Shown here: positions 44,655 through 53,294 of the stretch, one piece after another | How positions within the stretch are numbered: position 1 is the first letter of the stretch | How the letters are laid out: every line of letters starts with the position of its first letter | Source of the DNA: Microbacterium sp. 1.5R | GTDB taxonomy: Bacteria > Actinomycetota > Actinomycetes > Actinomycetales > Microbacteriaceae | Direction: 5' to 3' | DNA: 64,000 nt | Assembly: GCF_001889265.1 (NCBI RefSeq) | Contig: NZ_CP018151.1 | Span: 310,001-374,000 of the forward strand | Notes under the pieces: generated by a model | The model's input: only the letters and a program-made list of their open reading frames with translations | Databases searched by the model: none | What the model was told of the DNA's origin: nothing | Translations under genes and position numbers: made by a program

Positions 44655-46059
44655 GAGTCAGGATAGCAGTGACCGGATCGTAGGAGAACTGCGTCGGTGG
44701 ATCGAGGCGGCGCCTCCGGGGTCTCGGGTTCCCTCGAATCGAGCGCTCGTCGCGCAGTACGGAGCGAGCCCTGTGACGGTGCAGAAGGCGATGGGACGCC
44801 TCGCCCGGCTGGGCCTGATCGAATCCCGACCAGGCGCGGGGACGTTCGTGCGCGCGCAGAAGACGCCGCGCCCCGCCGACTACGGCTGGCAGACATCCGC
44901 GCTCGGGGCTCCTCCCGCGCGACTCGCCGGGCTCACCTCGACGCAGCGCACTGTCGCTCCCGACGCGATCGGCATGCATTCCGGGTATCCGGCGGTCGAC
45001 CTGCTTCCCGAGCGGCTGGTCCGTCAGGCGATCACCCGTGCGGCACGCACCTCGTCAGCGCTCACTCGCTCGCCCGCCGCCGGGATGCCGGAGCTGCAGG
45101 CCTGGTTCGCGGCCGAGCTCGCGGCATCCGCCCCCGCAGACGTCACTCCGGCATCTGCCAGGGATGCGCTCGTGATCGCGGGCAGCCAGAGCGGGCTGAG
45201 CTCCATCTTCCGAGCCGTGGTCGGGGCCGGGCAGCCTCTGCTGATCGAGTCGCCCACCTACTGGGGTGCTCTTCTCGCCGCCGAGCAGGCCGGGGTGGTG
45301 CTGGTGCCGATCCCGTCGGGGCCGGACGGGCCCGATCCGGATGCCGTCGAGCGGGCGTTCGTCGAGACCGGCGCTCGTGCGTTCTACGCGCAGCCCACAT
45401 TCGCCAACCCGACGGGCGCCAGGTGGCCCGCGTCGACCAGCCTCGCCGTTCTCGAGAGCGTGCGGCGGCACGGTGCCTTCCTCATCGAAGACGACTGGGC
45501 GCACGATCTGGCCATCGACGGCGATCCGCGTCCGATCGCGGCGATGGACGATGACGGCCATGTCGTCTATCTCCGTTCGCTGACCAAGAGCGTCTCGCCC
45601 GCGCTGCGGATCGCCGCGGTGATCGTGCGGGGTCCGGCGCGCGAGCGCATCCTCGCCGACCGTGCCGCCGAGTCGATGTACGTGAGCGGGCTGCTGCAGG
45701 CTGCCGCGCTCGACGTCGTGACCCAGCCGGCGTGGAAGAGCCACCTGCGTGGCTTCCGCGACCACTTGAGGGCGCGACGCGACCTGCTGCTCGCGAGCCT
45801 CGCCGAGCACGCCCCGACCGCGACGGTCGAGACGGTGCCGGCCGGTGGCCTCAACCTCTGGGTGCGGCTTCCGGAGGGCACCGATGTCGTCGGCGTGGTC
45901 CGAGGATGCGAGACCCGCGGCCTCATCATCTCTCCCGGATCCGAATGGTTCCCCGCGGAGCCCTCCGGAGCCTATGTGCGACTCAACTACGCGAACGCCG
46001 ACCCGACGCGATTCCCCGAGGCGGCGGAGATCCTCGGCGGTGTGCTCGCGGCATCCTGA
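44653..46059 (+). CDS. MocR-type GntR/aminotransferase-fusion regulator
   Basis: 468-residue regulator: winged-helix domain SRVPSNRALVAQYGASPVTV (residues about 19-60) followed by a fold-type-I aminotransferase domain with GSQSGLSSIFRAV, NPTGARWP and the PLP-lysine in RSLTKSVSPALRIA (near residue 316). Such proteins use PLP or an amino-acid adduct as effector. It is divergent from the EamA exporter, which it probably controls. A TACTCT box ends seven bases before the ATG, fitting a leaderless start. Confidence 0.88.
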   Translation: MSQDSSDRIVGELRRWIEAAPPGSRVPSNRALVAQYGASPVTVQKAMGRLARLGLIESRPGAGTFVRAQKTPRPADYGWQTSALGAPPARLAGLTSTQRTVAPDAIGMHSGYPAVDLLPERLVRQAITRAARTSSALTRSPAAGMPELQAWFAAELAASAPADVTPASARDALVIAGSQSGLSSIFRAVVGAGQPLLIESPTYWGALLAAEQAGVVLVPIPSGPDGPDPDAVERAFVETGARAFYAQPTFANPTGARWPASTSLAVLESVRRHGAFLIEDDWAHDLAIDGDPRPIAAMDDDGHVVYLRSLTKSVSPALRIAAVIVRGPARERILADRAAESMYVSGLLQAAALDVVTQPAWKSHLRGFRDHLRARRDLLLASLAEHAPTATVETVPAGGLNLWVRLPEGTDVVGVVRGCETRGLIISPGSEWFPAEPSGAYVRLNYANADPTRFPEAAEILGGVLAAS

Positions 46060-46065
46060 CCGGCG

Positions 46066-48177
46066 TCAGCTCTCGGGCGGACCCTCGGGGCGGTGCGCGC
46101 GGCGGCCGTTCACGACGACCGGTCGCCCTGCGCGCTCCTGCCCCGGCAGCGGGCGTGAGCGTCGGCCGTAGATCAGCTCCGACGAGTCGAGCAGCCACGG
46201 CACGAGCGTGATCGAGACCCCGTGCACGAGCATCAGCTGGTTGGCCAGGCGGCGTGAGCGGCGGTTGTGCAGGAACGTCTCCCACCAGTGCCCCACGATG
46301 TACTGCGGCAGATAGACCGTGACCACGGACGAGCCGTGCTTCTCGCGGTACTGCTTGATGAACTGCGTCACCGGCTGTGCGAACGACCGGAACGGCGACT
46401 CGACGATCACCAGCGGGATCGGCACGAGGTGATCTGCCCAGTCCTTCTGCAGCTGCGCGGCATCGTCGGATGCGACGGCGACGTGCACCGCCAGAGTCTT
46501 GCCGTGCTTGGCGGCGATCGCATAGTCGATGGCCTTGATCACCGGCTTCTGCAGGCGGTTGACGAGCACGATCGCCAGGTCGCCGGTCGCGCCGAACTTC
46601 GTCGTGTCGTCGATCGCGATCTCGTGCTCGACGTCGCGGTAGTACCGCTTCACGCCCATCATCAGGAACGCCAGCACCGGGATCGCGAAGAACACCAGGT
46701 AGGCGCCGTGCGTGAACTTCGTGATCGTCACGATCAGCAGCACCGCCACCGTCATCGCGGCGCCCACCGAGTTGATGACCAGTCCGATCTTCGCCGAGCG
46801 GCGGTCGGATGCCGAGGCGCCGTCGACGCCCGACCCGGGAGTCGTCCCCACCGGCCCGCGCAGCACGCGGCGCCAGTGCCGGACCATGCCGATCTGCCCG
46901 AGCGAGAACGACACGAAGACGCCGATGATGTAGAGCTGGATCAGCGTGGTGAGCTTCGCCTGGAACACCACGAGCACGATGATCGCCGCGATCCCCAGCA
47001 CGATCATGCCGTTCGAGAACACGAGGCGGTCGCCGCGGGTGTTCAGCGACTTGGGGGCGTAGCCGTCACGGGCGAGCACCGAGCCGAGCAGCGGGAATCC
47101 GTTGAAGGCGGTGTTGGCAGCCAGCAGCAGCACGCAGGCGGTCGCCGCCTGGATGATGAAGAACAGGATGCTGCCGCCGCCGAACGTCGCAGACGCGATC
47201 TGCGCCATCAGGCTCGGCTGCGGGTTCGAGCAGTCGAAGCCGATCAGGTCGCACGGGTTCTCGGCGTAGTGCACGCCGGTGATCAGGGCCAGGGCGGTGA
47301 GCCCGGCGAACAGGCACGCGGCGATGGAACCCATCAGCACGAGCGTGGTCTGGGCGTTGCGGACCTTCGGGGTGCGGAAGGCGGGCACGCCGTTCGACAC
47401 CGCCTCGACGCCGGTGAGGGCCGAGCATCCGCTCGAGAACGCCCGCAGGATCAGAAGGATCACCGCGGCCTGGCCGAGGTCTTCGGAGTGCACGGCGAAC
47501 TCGGCGCTCGAGGCGACCGGCGCATCGCCGAGGAAGGTGCGGAACAGCCCGGTCACGATCATGAAGCCGACGGAGGCGATGAACACGTAGGTCGGGATCG
47601 CGAAGACGAGCGAGGCCTCGCGCACTCCTCGCAGGTTCACCACGATGATGAGGATCACGAATCCGACCGCCAGCTCGACGCGCAGCGGATCGAGGCCCGG
47701 CACCGCCGAGATGATGTTGTCGACGCCGGATGCCACCGACACGGCGACCGTCAGCACGTAGTCGACCAGCAGCGCGGCCGCGACGATGACGCCGGGGATC
47801 TCGCCGAGGTTCTTCGAGGCGACCTCGTAGTCGCCGCCGCCCGAAGGGTAGGCCTTGATGAGCTGCCGGTAGCTGAGCACGACGACGATCAGCAGCACGA
47901 CGACCGCGACCGCGACGAGCGGCGTGAACGACAGGAACGTCAGTCCGCCGATGAGGAGGATCATCACGAGCTCCTGCGGCGCGTAGGCGACCGAGCTCAG
48001 GGCGTCCGACGCGAAGATCGGCAACGCCATCTTCTTCGGGAGCAGCTGATCGTCGACCTGTGCGCTCGTCAGCGGGTCGCCGATGAGGATGCGCTTCACG
48101 CGAGGAGGAGCGTCGAGGTTGTCCCGGGTTTCATCTGACACGTCGGGCGACATTACGCCCGCGAACGGCTTCCTCAC
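46066..48177 (-). CDS. APC-superfamily permease, KimA-like (potassium importer candidate)
   Basis: 703-residue membrane protein. After a charged N-terminus with RILIGDPLTSAQVDDQLLPK, a typical KimA/YdaO stretch, come 12 helices of APC type (ALPIFASDALSSVAYAPQEL and VASGVDNIISAVP) and a cytoplasmic domain of about 200 residues (LAIVLVNRLQKPVIKAIDYA, VHVAVASDDA). KimA proteins import K+ with protons. Start at GTG 48177 or ATG 48153. There is no room for a ydaO riboswitch upstream, though paired direct repeats are present. Functional link to kdp is inference. Confidence 0.75.
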   Translation of the reverse strand: MRKPFAGVMSPDVSDETRDNLDAPPRVKRILIGDPLTSAQVDDQLLPKKMALPIFASDALSSVAYAPQELVMILLIGGLTFLSFTPLVAVAVVVLLIVVVLSYRQLIKAYPSGGGDYEVASKNLGEIPGVIVAAALLVDYVLTVAVSVASGVDNIISAVPGLDPLRVELAVGFVILIIVVNLRGVREASLVFAIPTYVFIASVGFMIVTGLFRTFLGDAPVASSAEFAVHSEDLGQAAVILLILRAFSSGCSALTGVEAVSNGVPAFRTPKVRNAQTTLVLMGSIAACLFAGLTALALITGVHYAENPCDLIGFDCSNPQPSLMAQIASATFGGGSILFFIIQAATACVLLLAANTAFNGFPLLGSVLARDGYAPKSLNTRGDRLVFSNGMIVLGIAAIIVLVVFQAKLTTLIQLYIIGVFVSFSLGQIGMVRHWRRVLRGPVGTTPGSGVDGASASDRRSAKIGLVINSVGAAMTVAVLLIVTITKFTHGAYLVFFAIPVLAFLMMGVKRYYRDVEHEIAIDDTTKFGATGDLAIVLVNRLQKPVIKAIDYAIAAKHGKTLAVHVAVASDDAAQLQKDWADHLVPIPLVIVESPFRSFAQPVTQFIKQYREKHGSSVVTVYLPQYIVGHWWETFLHNRRSRRLANQLMLVHGVSITLVPWLLDSSELIYGRRSRPLPGQERAGRPVVVNGRRAHRPEGPPES

Positions 48178-48183
48178 GCGTTC

Positions 48184-48232
48184 CTCACGGAATCCCTACG
48201 GGTGCCCCGGTGTCCCTAACGGAATCCTTACG
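48184..48232 (-). promoter_or_regulatory. direct repeats upstream of KimA-like gene
   Basis: On the plus strand CTCACGGAATCCCTACG (48184-48200) and CTAACGGAATCCTTACG (48216-48232) match at 15 of 17 positions, 32 bases (about three helical turns) apart. A pair of TTCCTCACG copies lies at 48170-48178 and 48181-48189. They fit the binding site of a response regulator. Confidence 0.45.
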
Positions 48233-48244
48233 CGGCCGAGGCGG

Positions 48245-48604
48245 TCACTCGGAATGAGGGCGCGGCATGTACCACTCGGTGAACGCGGTCGCCCGGCCCT
48301 CGGCATCCAGTCGGACGATCCAGAGATTGAGATAGTCCCTTTCAGACGGGTACTGCGTGCGCCCCTCGATCGCCACGAAGTCGTCATCCTCGCGGACGAT
48401 CCACCACTCGAACGACCACGTACCCGGATCGTCGAGGTCCTCGAGCCAGCCGGCGACGATGTCGGCCCGACCGACCCGCGGCTCGGCGTCGGGGCTCGTG
48501 AGGTAGATCGCGTCTTCGCTGAAGAGCGCCGCGATCTGCTGCGGGTCGTTCGATCGCCACGCCTCGACGTACGCCTCTGTCCACTTCTCGCCTGCGGTAG
48601 CCAT
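48245..48604 (-). CDS. SnoaL-like/NTF2-fold protein
   Basis: 119-residue soluble protein with the NTF2-like cone pattern WTEAYVEAWRSNDPQQIAAL-FSEDAIYLTSP and a final strand TAFTEWYMPRP. Family members are hydrolases, isomerases or ligand-binding proteins; no catalytic set stands out here. ATG 48604 is used; ATG 48634 would add ten residues. Transcribed toward the KimA-like gene with a 67-base gap. Confidence 0.75.
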   Translation of the reverse strand: MATAGEKWTEAYVEAWRSNDPQQIAALFSEDAIYLTSPDAEPRVGRADIVAGWLEDLDDPGTWSFEWWIVREDDDFVAIEGRTQYPSERDYLNLWIVRLDAEGRATAFTEWYMPRPHSE

Positions 48605-48712
48605 GTCGTCCGTTGTAGACCCGGCCTCCGACATCGTCAAGACCGCGCCGGACCGAATTTCTCATCGGCGATGCACAGCCTGCGCCGATCACGAACGCGT
48701 AACGTCGGATGC

Positions 48713-49411
48713 ATGACGTCCCTTCAGCTCACCGACGATGCGATCCAGCAGACTCGGGAGCTCCGCGATGAGTTCCAGCGCTTCCTGCGCGAGTACGAGT
48801 TCGGGATGCGGGAGGTGGAGACGAAGATCTCGATCCTGCGTGACGAGTTCACCCATCACCACGCGTACAACCCGATCGAGCACGTCAAGAGCCGGTTGAA
48901 GACCCCCGACAGCATCGTCGAGAAGATCGCCCGCAAGGGCATCGTCGAGCCGGACTTCGAGCGCATCCGCTCCGAGATCACCGACATCGCCGGCGTGCGC
49001 GTGACGTGCAGCTTCGTCGCCGACGTGTACCGCCTGTTCGACCTGCTCACCGCGCAGGACGACGTCACCGTGCGCACTGTCAAGGACTACATCGCCACGC
49101 CGAAGGAGAACGGCTACAAGAGCCTGCACGCGATCATCGAGGTGCCGGTGTTCCTGTCGACCGGGGCGCTCGCGGTGCCGGTCGAGGTGCAGTTCCGGAC
49201 CATCGCGATGGACTTCTGGGCCAGCCTCGAGCACAAGATCTATTACAAGTTCTCGAACCAGGTGCCCTCGCACCTCGTCGACAGCCTGACCGATGCGGCC
49301 GAGGCCGCCGCCGAGCTCGACAGCCGCATGGAGCGTCTGCATCGCGAGGCGCACGGAGTGCCGCAGCGCCAGCTCGCGCCGCCGCCCCCGCCGCACGTCG
49401 TGCAGGTCTGA
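48713..49411 (+). CDS. small alarmone synthetase, RelQ/YjbM-like GTP pyrophosphokinase
   Basis: 232-residue single-domain (p)ppGpp synthetase lacking hydrolase and regulatory domains. Synthetase motifs: HVKSRLKTPDSIVEKIARKG, DIAGVRVTCSF, VRTVKDYIATPKENGYKSLH and VEVQFRTIAMDFWASLEHKI. Length and C-terminal EAAAELDSRMERLHRE helix are typical of small alarmone synthetases. A TAACGT box ends seven bases before ATG 48713 and no ribosome site is visible, suggesting a leaderless mRNA. Confidence 0.9.
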   Translation: MTSLQLTDDAIQQTRELRDEFQRFLREYEFGMREVETKISILRDEFTHHHAYNPIEHVKSRLKTPDSIVEKIARKGIVEPDFERIRSEITDIAGVRVTCSFVADVYRLFDLLTAQDDVTVRTVKDYIATPKENGYKSLHAIIEVPVFLSTGALAVPVEVQFRTIAMDFWASLEHKIYYKFSNQVPSHLVDSLTDAAEAAAELDSRMERLHREAHGVPQRQLAPPPPPHVVQV

Positions 49412-49497
49412 CCCGACGCTCGTCGTCTCCGGTGCGCGGCGCACGCGAGCGGCGCGGTGTTGCGCGCGGCGGCGGGCTCCGGGAGCATGGGCAGGTG

Positions 49498-49764
49498 GTG
49501 AAGACGCAGCAGCCCCCGGTCGCCGACCTCGAGCGCACCCTCGTCGAGCTCCCCGGTCTCGACCGCGGACGCCAGCTGTGCGAGTGCGACCACGGCGACG
49601 ACGAGGCCTATGCCGCCTGCGGACGCAAGGCCAAGTGGCGCGTCACGGTCGACTGCGTCTGCGGGGAGAACCACCCGCGTCGCGTCGAGATCCTGTGCTC
49701 CCGGTGCCTGCGCACTCTGCGCCAGCTGCAGGACCGCGACACCATCACCGCGCGGCGTCTCTGA
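49498..49764 (+). CDS. small Cys-rich protein, putative metal-binding
   Basis: 88 residues. Seven to eight cysteines fall in a spaced series: CECDH, AACGRKAKW, VDCVCGENH and LCSRCLRTLRQ, so one or two structural zinc sites are likely. It is preceded by GGGAG and starts at GTG 49498 (or 49495). No named domain is recognised. Lies between the alarmone synthetase and the molybdo-oxidoreductase. A DNA- or RNA-binding role is possible but not shown. Confidence 0.65.
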   Translation: MKTQQPPVADLERTLVELPGLDRGRQLCECDHGDDEAYAACGRKAKWRVTVDCVCGENHPRRVEILCSRCLRTLRQLQDRDTITARRL

Positions 49765-49848
49765 CGCACCGGCGCTCGCGACCATCCGTTCGCGCCTTCG
49801 CTCCGAACAACCGCTGACCACACCGTCGGCGGTGCGAAGGAGCAGATC

Positions 49849-51489
49849 ATGGCACAGCGCAGCAAAGACCCACAGCGCAGCAAGGGCAGACGATTCATCC
49901 TCTGGGCAGCACTCTCGGGTGTGATCAGCGGTGCCGTCTTCCTGGCCACCGCAGAGCTGTTCGCGCTGATCTTCGCGCGCTCAGCGAGCCCGATCCTCGC
50001 GGTCGGCGGTTTCGTGATCGACATCGTGCCGCAGCCCTTCAAGGAATTCGCGATCGCGACCTTCGGCGAGTACGACAAGATCGCGCTGCTGGTCGGTCTC
50101 GGTCTCGCGGTGGTGATCGCGTCGGCGATCGCCGGAATCCTTCAGCTGCTCCGTCCCCCGCTCGGCGTGATCGCCCTGGTGGTCGCGGGCGCGCTCTCCA
50201 CCGCGGCGATCGTGACGAGGGCGGGAGTCACGCCCCTCGCCTTCCTGCCTCCCGTGCTCGGCACCATCGCAGGGTCGATCCTGATGGTGCTCCTGATCCG
50301 CCGTCTGAAGACGTGGAGGGCCTCGGCGGTTCCCGCCGTGATGACCGACCGCAAGGGCGAGGGTCTCGCCGCGACCGGCACCGGGACGGTGGGCCAGGAT
50401 GCCGCGCAGCCGCCGAAGGATCTGGGGCGTCGGCAGTTCTTCATCCTCGCCGGGATCGCGAGCGTCTCGGCGGTCGTCGTCGGCATCGCGTCGCGCACGG
50501 TGAGCATGACGGTCGCCTCCGTGGCGTCGATCCGGGAGGCGCTGAAGCTCCCGGCGCCGAAGTCGACGGTCACGGTGCCGAAGGGCGCCGAGCTCGACAT
50601 CCCGGGCCTGAGCAAGCTGTTCACCCCGAACAAGGACTTCTACCGCGTCGACACCGCGCTGACCGTGCCCACGATCGACCCCAGCACCTGGCGTCTCGTG
50701 ATCGACGGCATGGTCGATCAGCGCGTCGAGATGAGCTTCCAGGACCTCCTCGACATGGGGCTCGACGAGTATGCGATCACCCTCACCTGCGTCTCGAACG
50801 AGGTGGGCGGCGACCTCGTCGGCAATGCGAAGTGGCTCGGCGTCCCGCTGCGCGATGTTCTCAAGAAGGCAGGGGTGAAGTCCGGAGCCGACATGGTGCT
50901 GTCGAAGAGCGTCGACGGATACACCGCGAGCACGCCGCTGTCGGCGCTGACCGACGACAACCTCGATGCGATCCTCGCGGTGGGCATGAACGGCGAGCCG
51001 CTGCCGCTCGAGCACGGGTTCCCGGTGCGCATGGTCGTTCCCGGTCTCTACGGCTACGTCTCGGCGACGAAGTGGCTGACCGAGCTCAAGGTGACGACGT
51101 TCGACAAGGACGAGGCCTACTGGACCCCGCGTGGATACAGCGCCGAGGCGCCGATCAAGTTCGCCTCGCGCGTCGACACTCCCAAGGTCGGCGAGGCGGT
51201 CAAGGCCGGCCGCATCCCGATCGCGGGCGTCGCGTGGGCGCAGTCGGTCGGCATCGAGCGGGTCGAGGTGCGCATCGATGAGGGCGACTGGATGCCGGCG
51301 ACGCTGTCGGCACCGATCAACGAGGACACCTGGGTGCAGTGGTTCATGGAGTGGGATGCCACGCCGGGCACGCACTACGTGGCCGTGCGAGCCATCAACA
51401 AGAACGGCGACCTGCAGATCGAAGAGCGGGCGCCGATCGCGCCGAACGGTTCGTCGGGGTGGCAGCGGTCGCTGATCCGCGTCGCCTGA
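49849..51489 (+). CDS. membrane-anchored molybdopterin oxidoreductase (sulfite-oxidase fold)
   Basis: 546-residue protein. Four hydrophobic segments in the first about 160 residues (from GRRFILWAALSGVISGAVFL), a fifth near residue 200 (RRQFFILAGIASVSAVVVG), then a sulfite-oxidase-type Moco domain with the Mo-ligating Cys in ITLTCVSNEVGGDLVG near residue 324, and a C-terminal Mo-co dimerisation domain (SIERVEVRIDEGDWMPA-like, seen as GIERVEVRIDEGDW). ATG 49849 has GAAGGAG upstream. It heads the molybdenum island and consumes its cofactor; the substrate is unknown. Confidence 0.88.
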   Translation: MAQRSKDPQRSKGRRFILWAALSGVISGAVFLATAELFALIFARSASPILAVGGFVIDIVPQPFKEFAIATFGEYDKIALLVGLGLAVVIASAIAGILQLLRPPLGVIALVVAGALSTAAIVTRAGVTPLAFLPPVLGTIAGSILMVLLIRRLKTWRASAVPAVMTDRKGEGLAATGTGTVGQDAAQPPKDLGRRQFFILAGIASVSAVVVGIASRTVSMTVASVASIREALKLPAPKSTVTVPKGAELDIPGLSKLFTPNKDFYRVDTALTVPTIDPSTWRLVIDGMVDQRVEMSFQDLLDMGLDEYAITLTCVSNEVGGDLVGNAKWLGVPLRDVLKKAGVKSGADMVLSKSVDGYTASTPLSALTDDNLDAILAVGMNGEPLPLEHGFPVRMVVPGLYGYVSATKWLTELKVTTFDKDEAYWTPRGYSAEAPIKFASRVDTPKVGEAVKAGRIPIAGVAWAQSVGIERVEVRIDEGDWMPATLSAPINEDTWVQWFMEWDATPGTHYVAVRAINKNGDLQIEERAPIAPNGSSGWQRSLIRVA

Positions 51490-51530
51490 TGCCGGTGCGT
51501 GACCCCGGGTCTCGCCCTAGTGTGGGAGCC

Positions 51531-52019
51531 ATGACGTCGCTCCCCGCCTGCGTGATCACTGTCTCGGATCGATCCTTCGCGGGTGAACGCGAAGACAGGG
51601 GAGGGCCGATCGCGGTCGGGCTGCTGCGGGATGCCGGGTGGCACTGCCCGGATGCCGAGGTCATCGCCGACGGCGCCACCTCGGTCGCGGATGCGCTGCG
51701 CCGAGCGGTGGCCCGCGGCGTGAGGCTGATCGTGACGACCGGGGGGACCGGCGTCAGTCCGCGCGATGAGACGCCGGAGGGCACCCGTCGGGTGATCACC
51801 CGCGAGGTGCCCGGCATCGCCGAGGAACTGCGCCGCAGCGGCCTCGCCGACACCCCGCTGTCCGTGCTCTCTCGTGGCGTGGCGGGCATCGTCGAACCGG
51901 CCGGATCGCTCGTGGTGAATCTTCCCGGGTCGCCCCGGGCCGTGGCATCCGGTGTTCCCGTCGTGCTCACCGTCGCCAGACACGTCGTCGACCAGGTCGA
52001 GGGCGGTGATCACTCGTGA
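51531..52019 (+). CDS. mogA: molybdopterin adenylyltransferase MogA/MoaB
   Basis: 162-residue enzyme that adenylylates molybdopterin. Family motifs: ACVITVSDRSFAGEREDRGG (residues 6-25), LIVTTGGTGVSPRDETPEGT (about 64-83) and VVNLPGSPRAVASG (about 130). ATG 51531 with GGGAG upstream. Overlaps moaE by GTGA. Confidence 0.9.
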   Translation: MTSLPACVITVSDRSFAGEREDRGGPIAVGLLRDAGWHCPDAEVIADGATSVADALRRAVARGVRLIVTTGGTGVSPRDETPEGTRRVITREVPGIAEELRRSGLADTPLSVLSRGVAGIVEPAGSLVVNLPGSPRAVASGVPVVLTVARHVVDQVEGGDHS

Positions 52020-52456
52020 ACGAGGTGCGGATCGCAGCGATCTCGGAGGAGAAGCTCGACGTCGACGCGCATCTCGCTGCGGTGGACGACCCGGCCCTGG
52101 GCGGGGTCACGACCTTCATCGGGCGCGTGCGCGACAACGACCCCGATGCGACGACCCCGGTGGTCGGGCTCGAATACAGCTCGCACCCCGATGCGGAGCC
52201 GACGCTGCGACGCATCGCCGAGGAGGCGGCAGCGGATGCCGTCGGCGACGCCAGGGTCGTGGTCGCCGTGAGCCACCGAATCGGTCGCCTCGACGTCGGG
52301 GATGCGGCCGTGGTCATCGCGGTCGCGGCAGAGCATCGTGCTGAGGCCTTCGAGGTGTGCCGCGCGGTCATCGAGGACATCAAGACGTCGCTGCCGGTGT
52401 GGAAGCGCCAGGTCGAGTCGGACGGCTCGACCTCGTGGAAGGGCATCGGCGGCTGA
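52016..52456 (+). CDS. moaE: molybdopterin synthase catalytic subunit MoaE
   Basis: 146-residue large subunit of molybdopterin synthase that transfers sulfur from MoaD to cPMP. Motifs: GGVTTFIGRVRDNDP, LEYSSHPDA, VAVSHRIGRLDVGDAAV and the C-terminal IKTSLPVWKRQVESDGSTSW with the active-site Lys residues. GTG 52016 overlaps mogA. Unlike many genomes its partner moaD is on the opposite strand. Confidence 0.93.
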   Translation: MNEVRIAAISEEKLDVDAHLAAVDDPALGGVTTFIGRVRDNDPDATTPVVGLEYSSHPDAEPTLRRIAEEAAADAVGDARVVVAVSHRIGRLDVGDAAVVIAVAAEHRAEAFEVCRAVIEDIKTSLPVWKRQVESDGSTSWKGIGG

Positions 52457-52581
52457 GTCGAGTCGCGGCTGCTTCACGCGGCCATTCGCGCTTCTGAAGG
52501 CCGTTTTCGGCATCCGCGTCCTTCTGACGCGCAGATCGCCGCACGAAGCGCACGCCCCGCGGGCATCGCTTCGCCTGCGGC

Positions 52582-52818
52582 CTATCCCCCGGCGAACGGG
52601 GGAAGCACGTCGATCAGCTGGGCGTCGTCGAGCGGACGGTCGTCATCGCTGCGCACACCGTCGACCATGACCGCGCACCGCGGAAGGATGTCGGCGAGCG
52701 CCGGATGGTCGGCGACGACGGCGGCGCGCAGCTGCTCGAGCGAGTGCTCGCCGCGGTCCTCGGCGTCGGTGCCCGCGGCCTCGGCGGCCGCAGCGAAATA
52801 GCGGACGCGGGTGGTCAC
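52582..52818 (-). CDS. moaD: molybdopterin synthase sulfur-carrier subunit MoaD
   Basis: 78-residue ubiquitin-fold sulfur carrier starting VTTRVRYFAAAAEAAG and ending in the essential LPPFAGG, where the terminal Gly-Gly becomes the thiocarboxylate. GTG 52818 overlaps the moaC stop (GTGA). Confidence 0.92.
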   Translation of the reverse strand: MTTRVRYFAAAAEAAGTDAEDRGEHSLEQLRAAVVADHPALADILPRCAVMVDGVRSDDDRPLDDAQLIDVLPPFAGG

Positions 52819-53294
52819 AGGGTCTCTCCCTCGCGCACCCAGTCGCCCGAGCGCCCGCCCGACTTCGCGACGATGCGCACGTCTTCGATCACGACCGAGC
52901 GGTCGAGGCCCTTGATCATGTCGACGATCGCGAGGGCACTCACCGAGACCGCTGTGAGGGCCTCCATCTCGACGCCGGTGCGGTCGGCAGTGCCGACGGT
53001 CGCCTCGACGTGCACGCCGTCGTCGACGATGTCGAGTTCGACCGACGCGCGGTGCACGCCGATCACGTGGGCGAGGGGCAGCAGAGCGGGTGTCGACTTG
53101 GCGGCCTGGATGCCGGCGATGCGGGCGACCGCGAGAACGTCGCCCTTGGGTGCGGTGCCGTCGCGCAGGGCAGCGATGACTTCGGCGCCGCAGCGCACGA
53201 ATCCGCGCGCGGTGGCGGTGCGGACCGTCGGCTGCTTGCCGGTCACATCGACCATGTGGGCGTGGCCGGCCGAATCGAGATGCGTGAAGCTCAT
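52815..53294 (-). CDS. moaC: cyclic pyranopterin monophosphate synthase MoaC
   Basis: 159-residue enzyme acting after MoaA to make cPMP. Family motifs: FTHLDSAGHAHMVDVTGKQP at the N-terminus, VLAVARIAGIQAAKSTPALL, PLAHVIGVHRASVEL, GVEMEALTAVSVSALAIVDM and DRSVVIEDVRIVAKSGGRSG. Start ATG 53294 overlaps the moeA stop. Confidence 0.95.
   Translation of the reverse strand: MSFTHLDSAGHAHMVDVTGKQPTVRTATARGFVRCGAEVIAALRDGTAPKGDVLAVARIAGIQAAKSTPALLPLAHVIGVHRASVELDIVDDGVHVEATVGTADRTGVEMEALTAVSVSALAIVDMIKGLDRSVVIEDVRIVAKSGGRSGDWVREGETL

Noticed and set aside
48178..48244. c-di-AMP (ydaO/kimA) riboswitch before the KimA-like gene
   Set aside because: Only about 67 bases separate the gene from its neighbour, too short for that riboswitch, and none of its motifs are visible.
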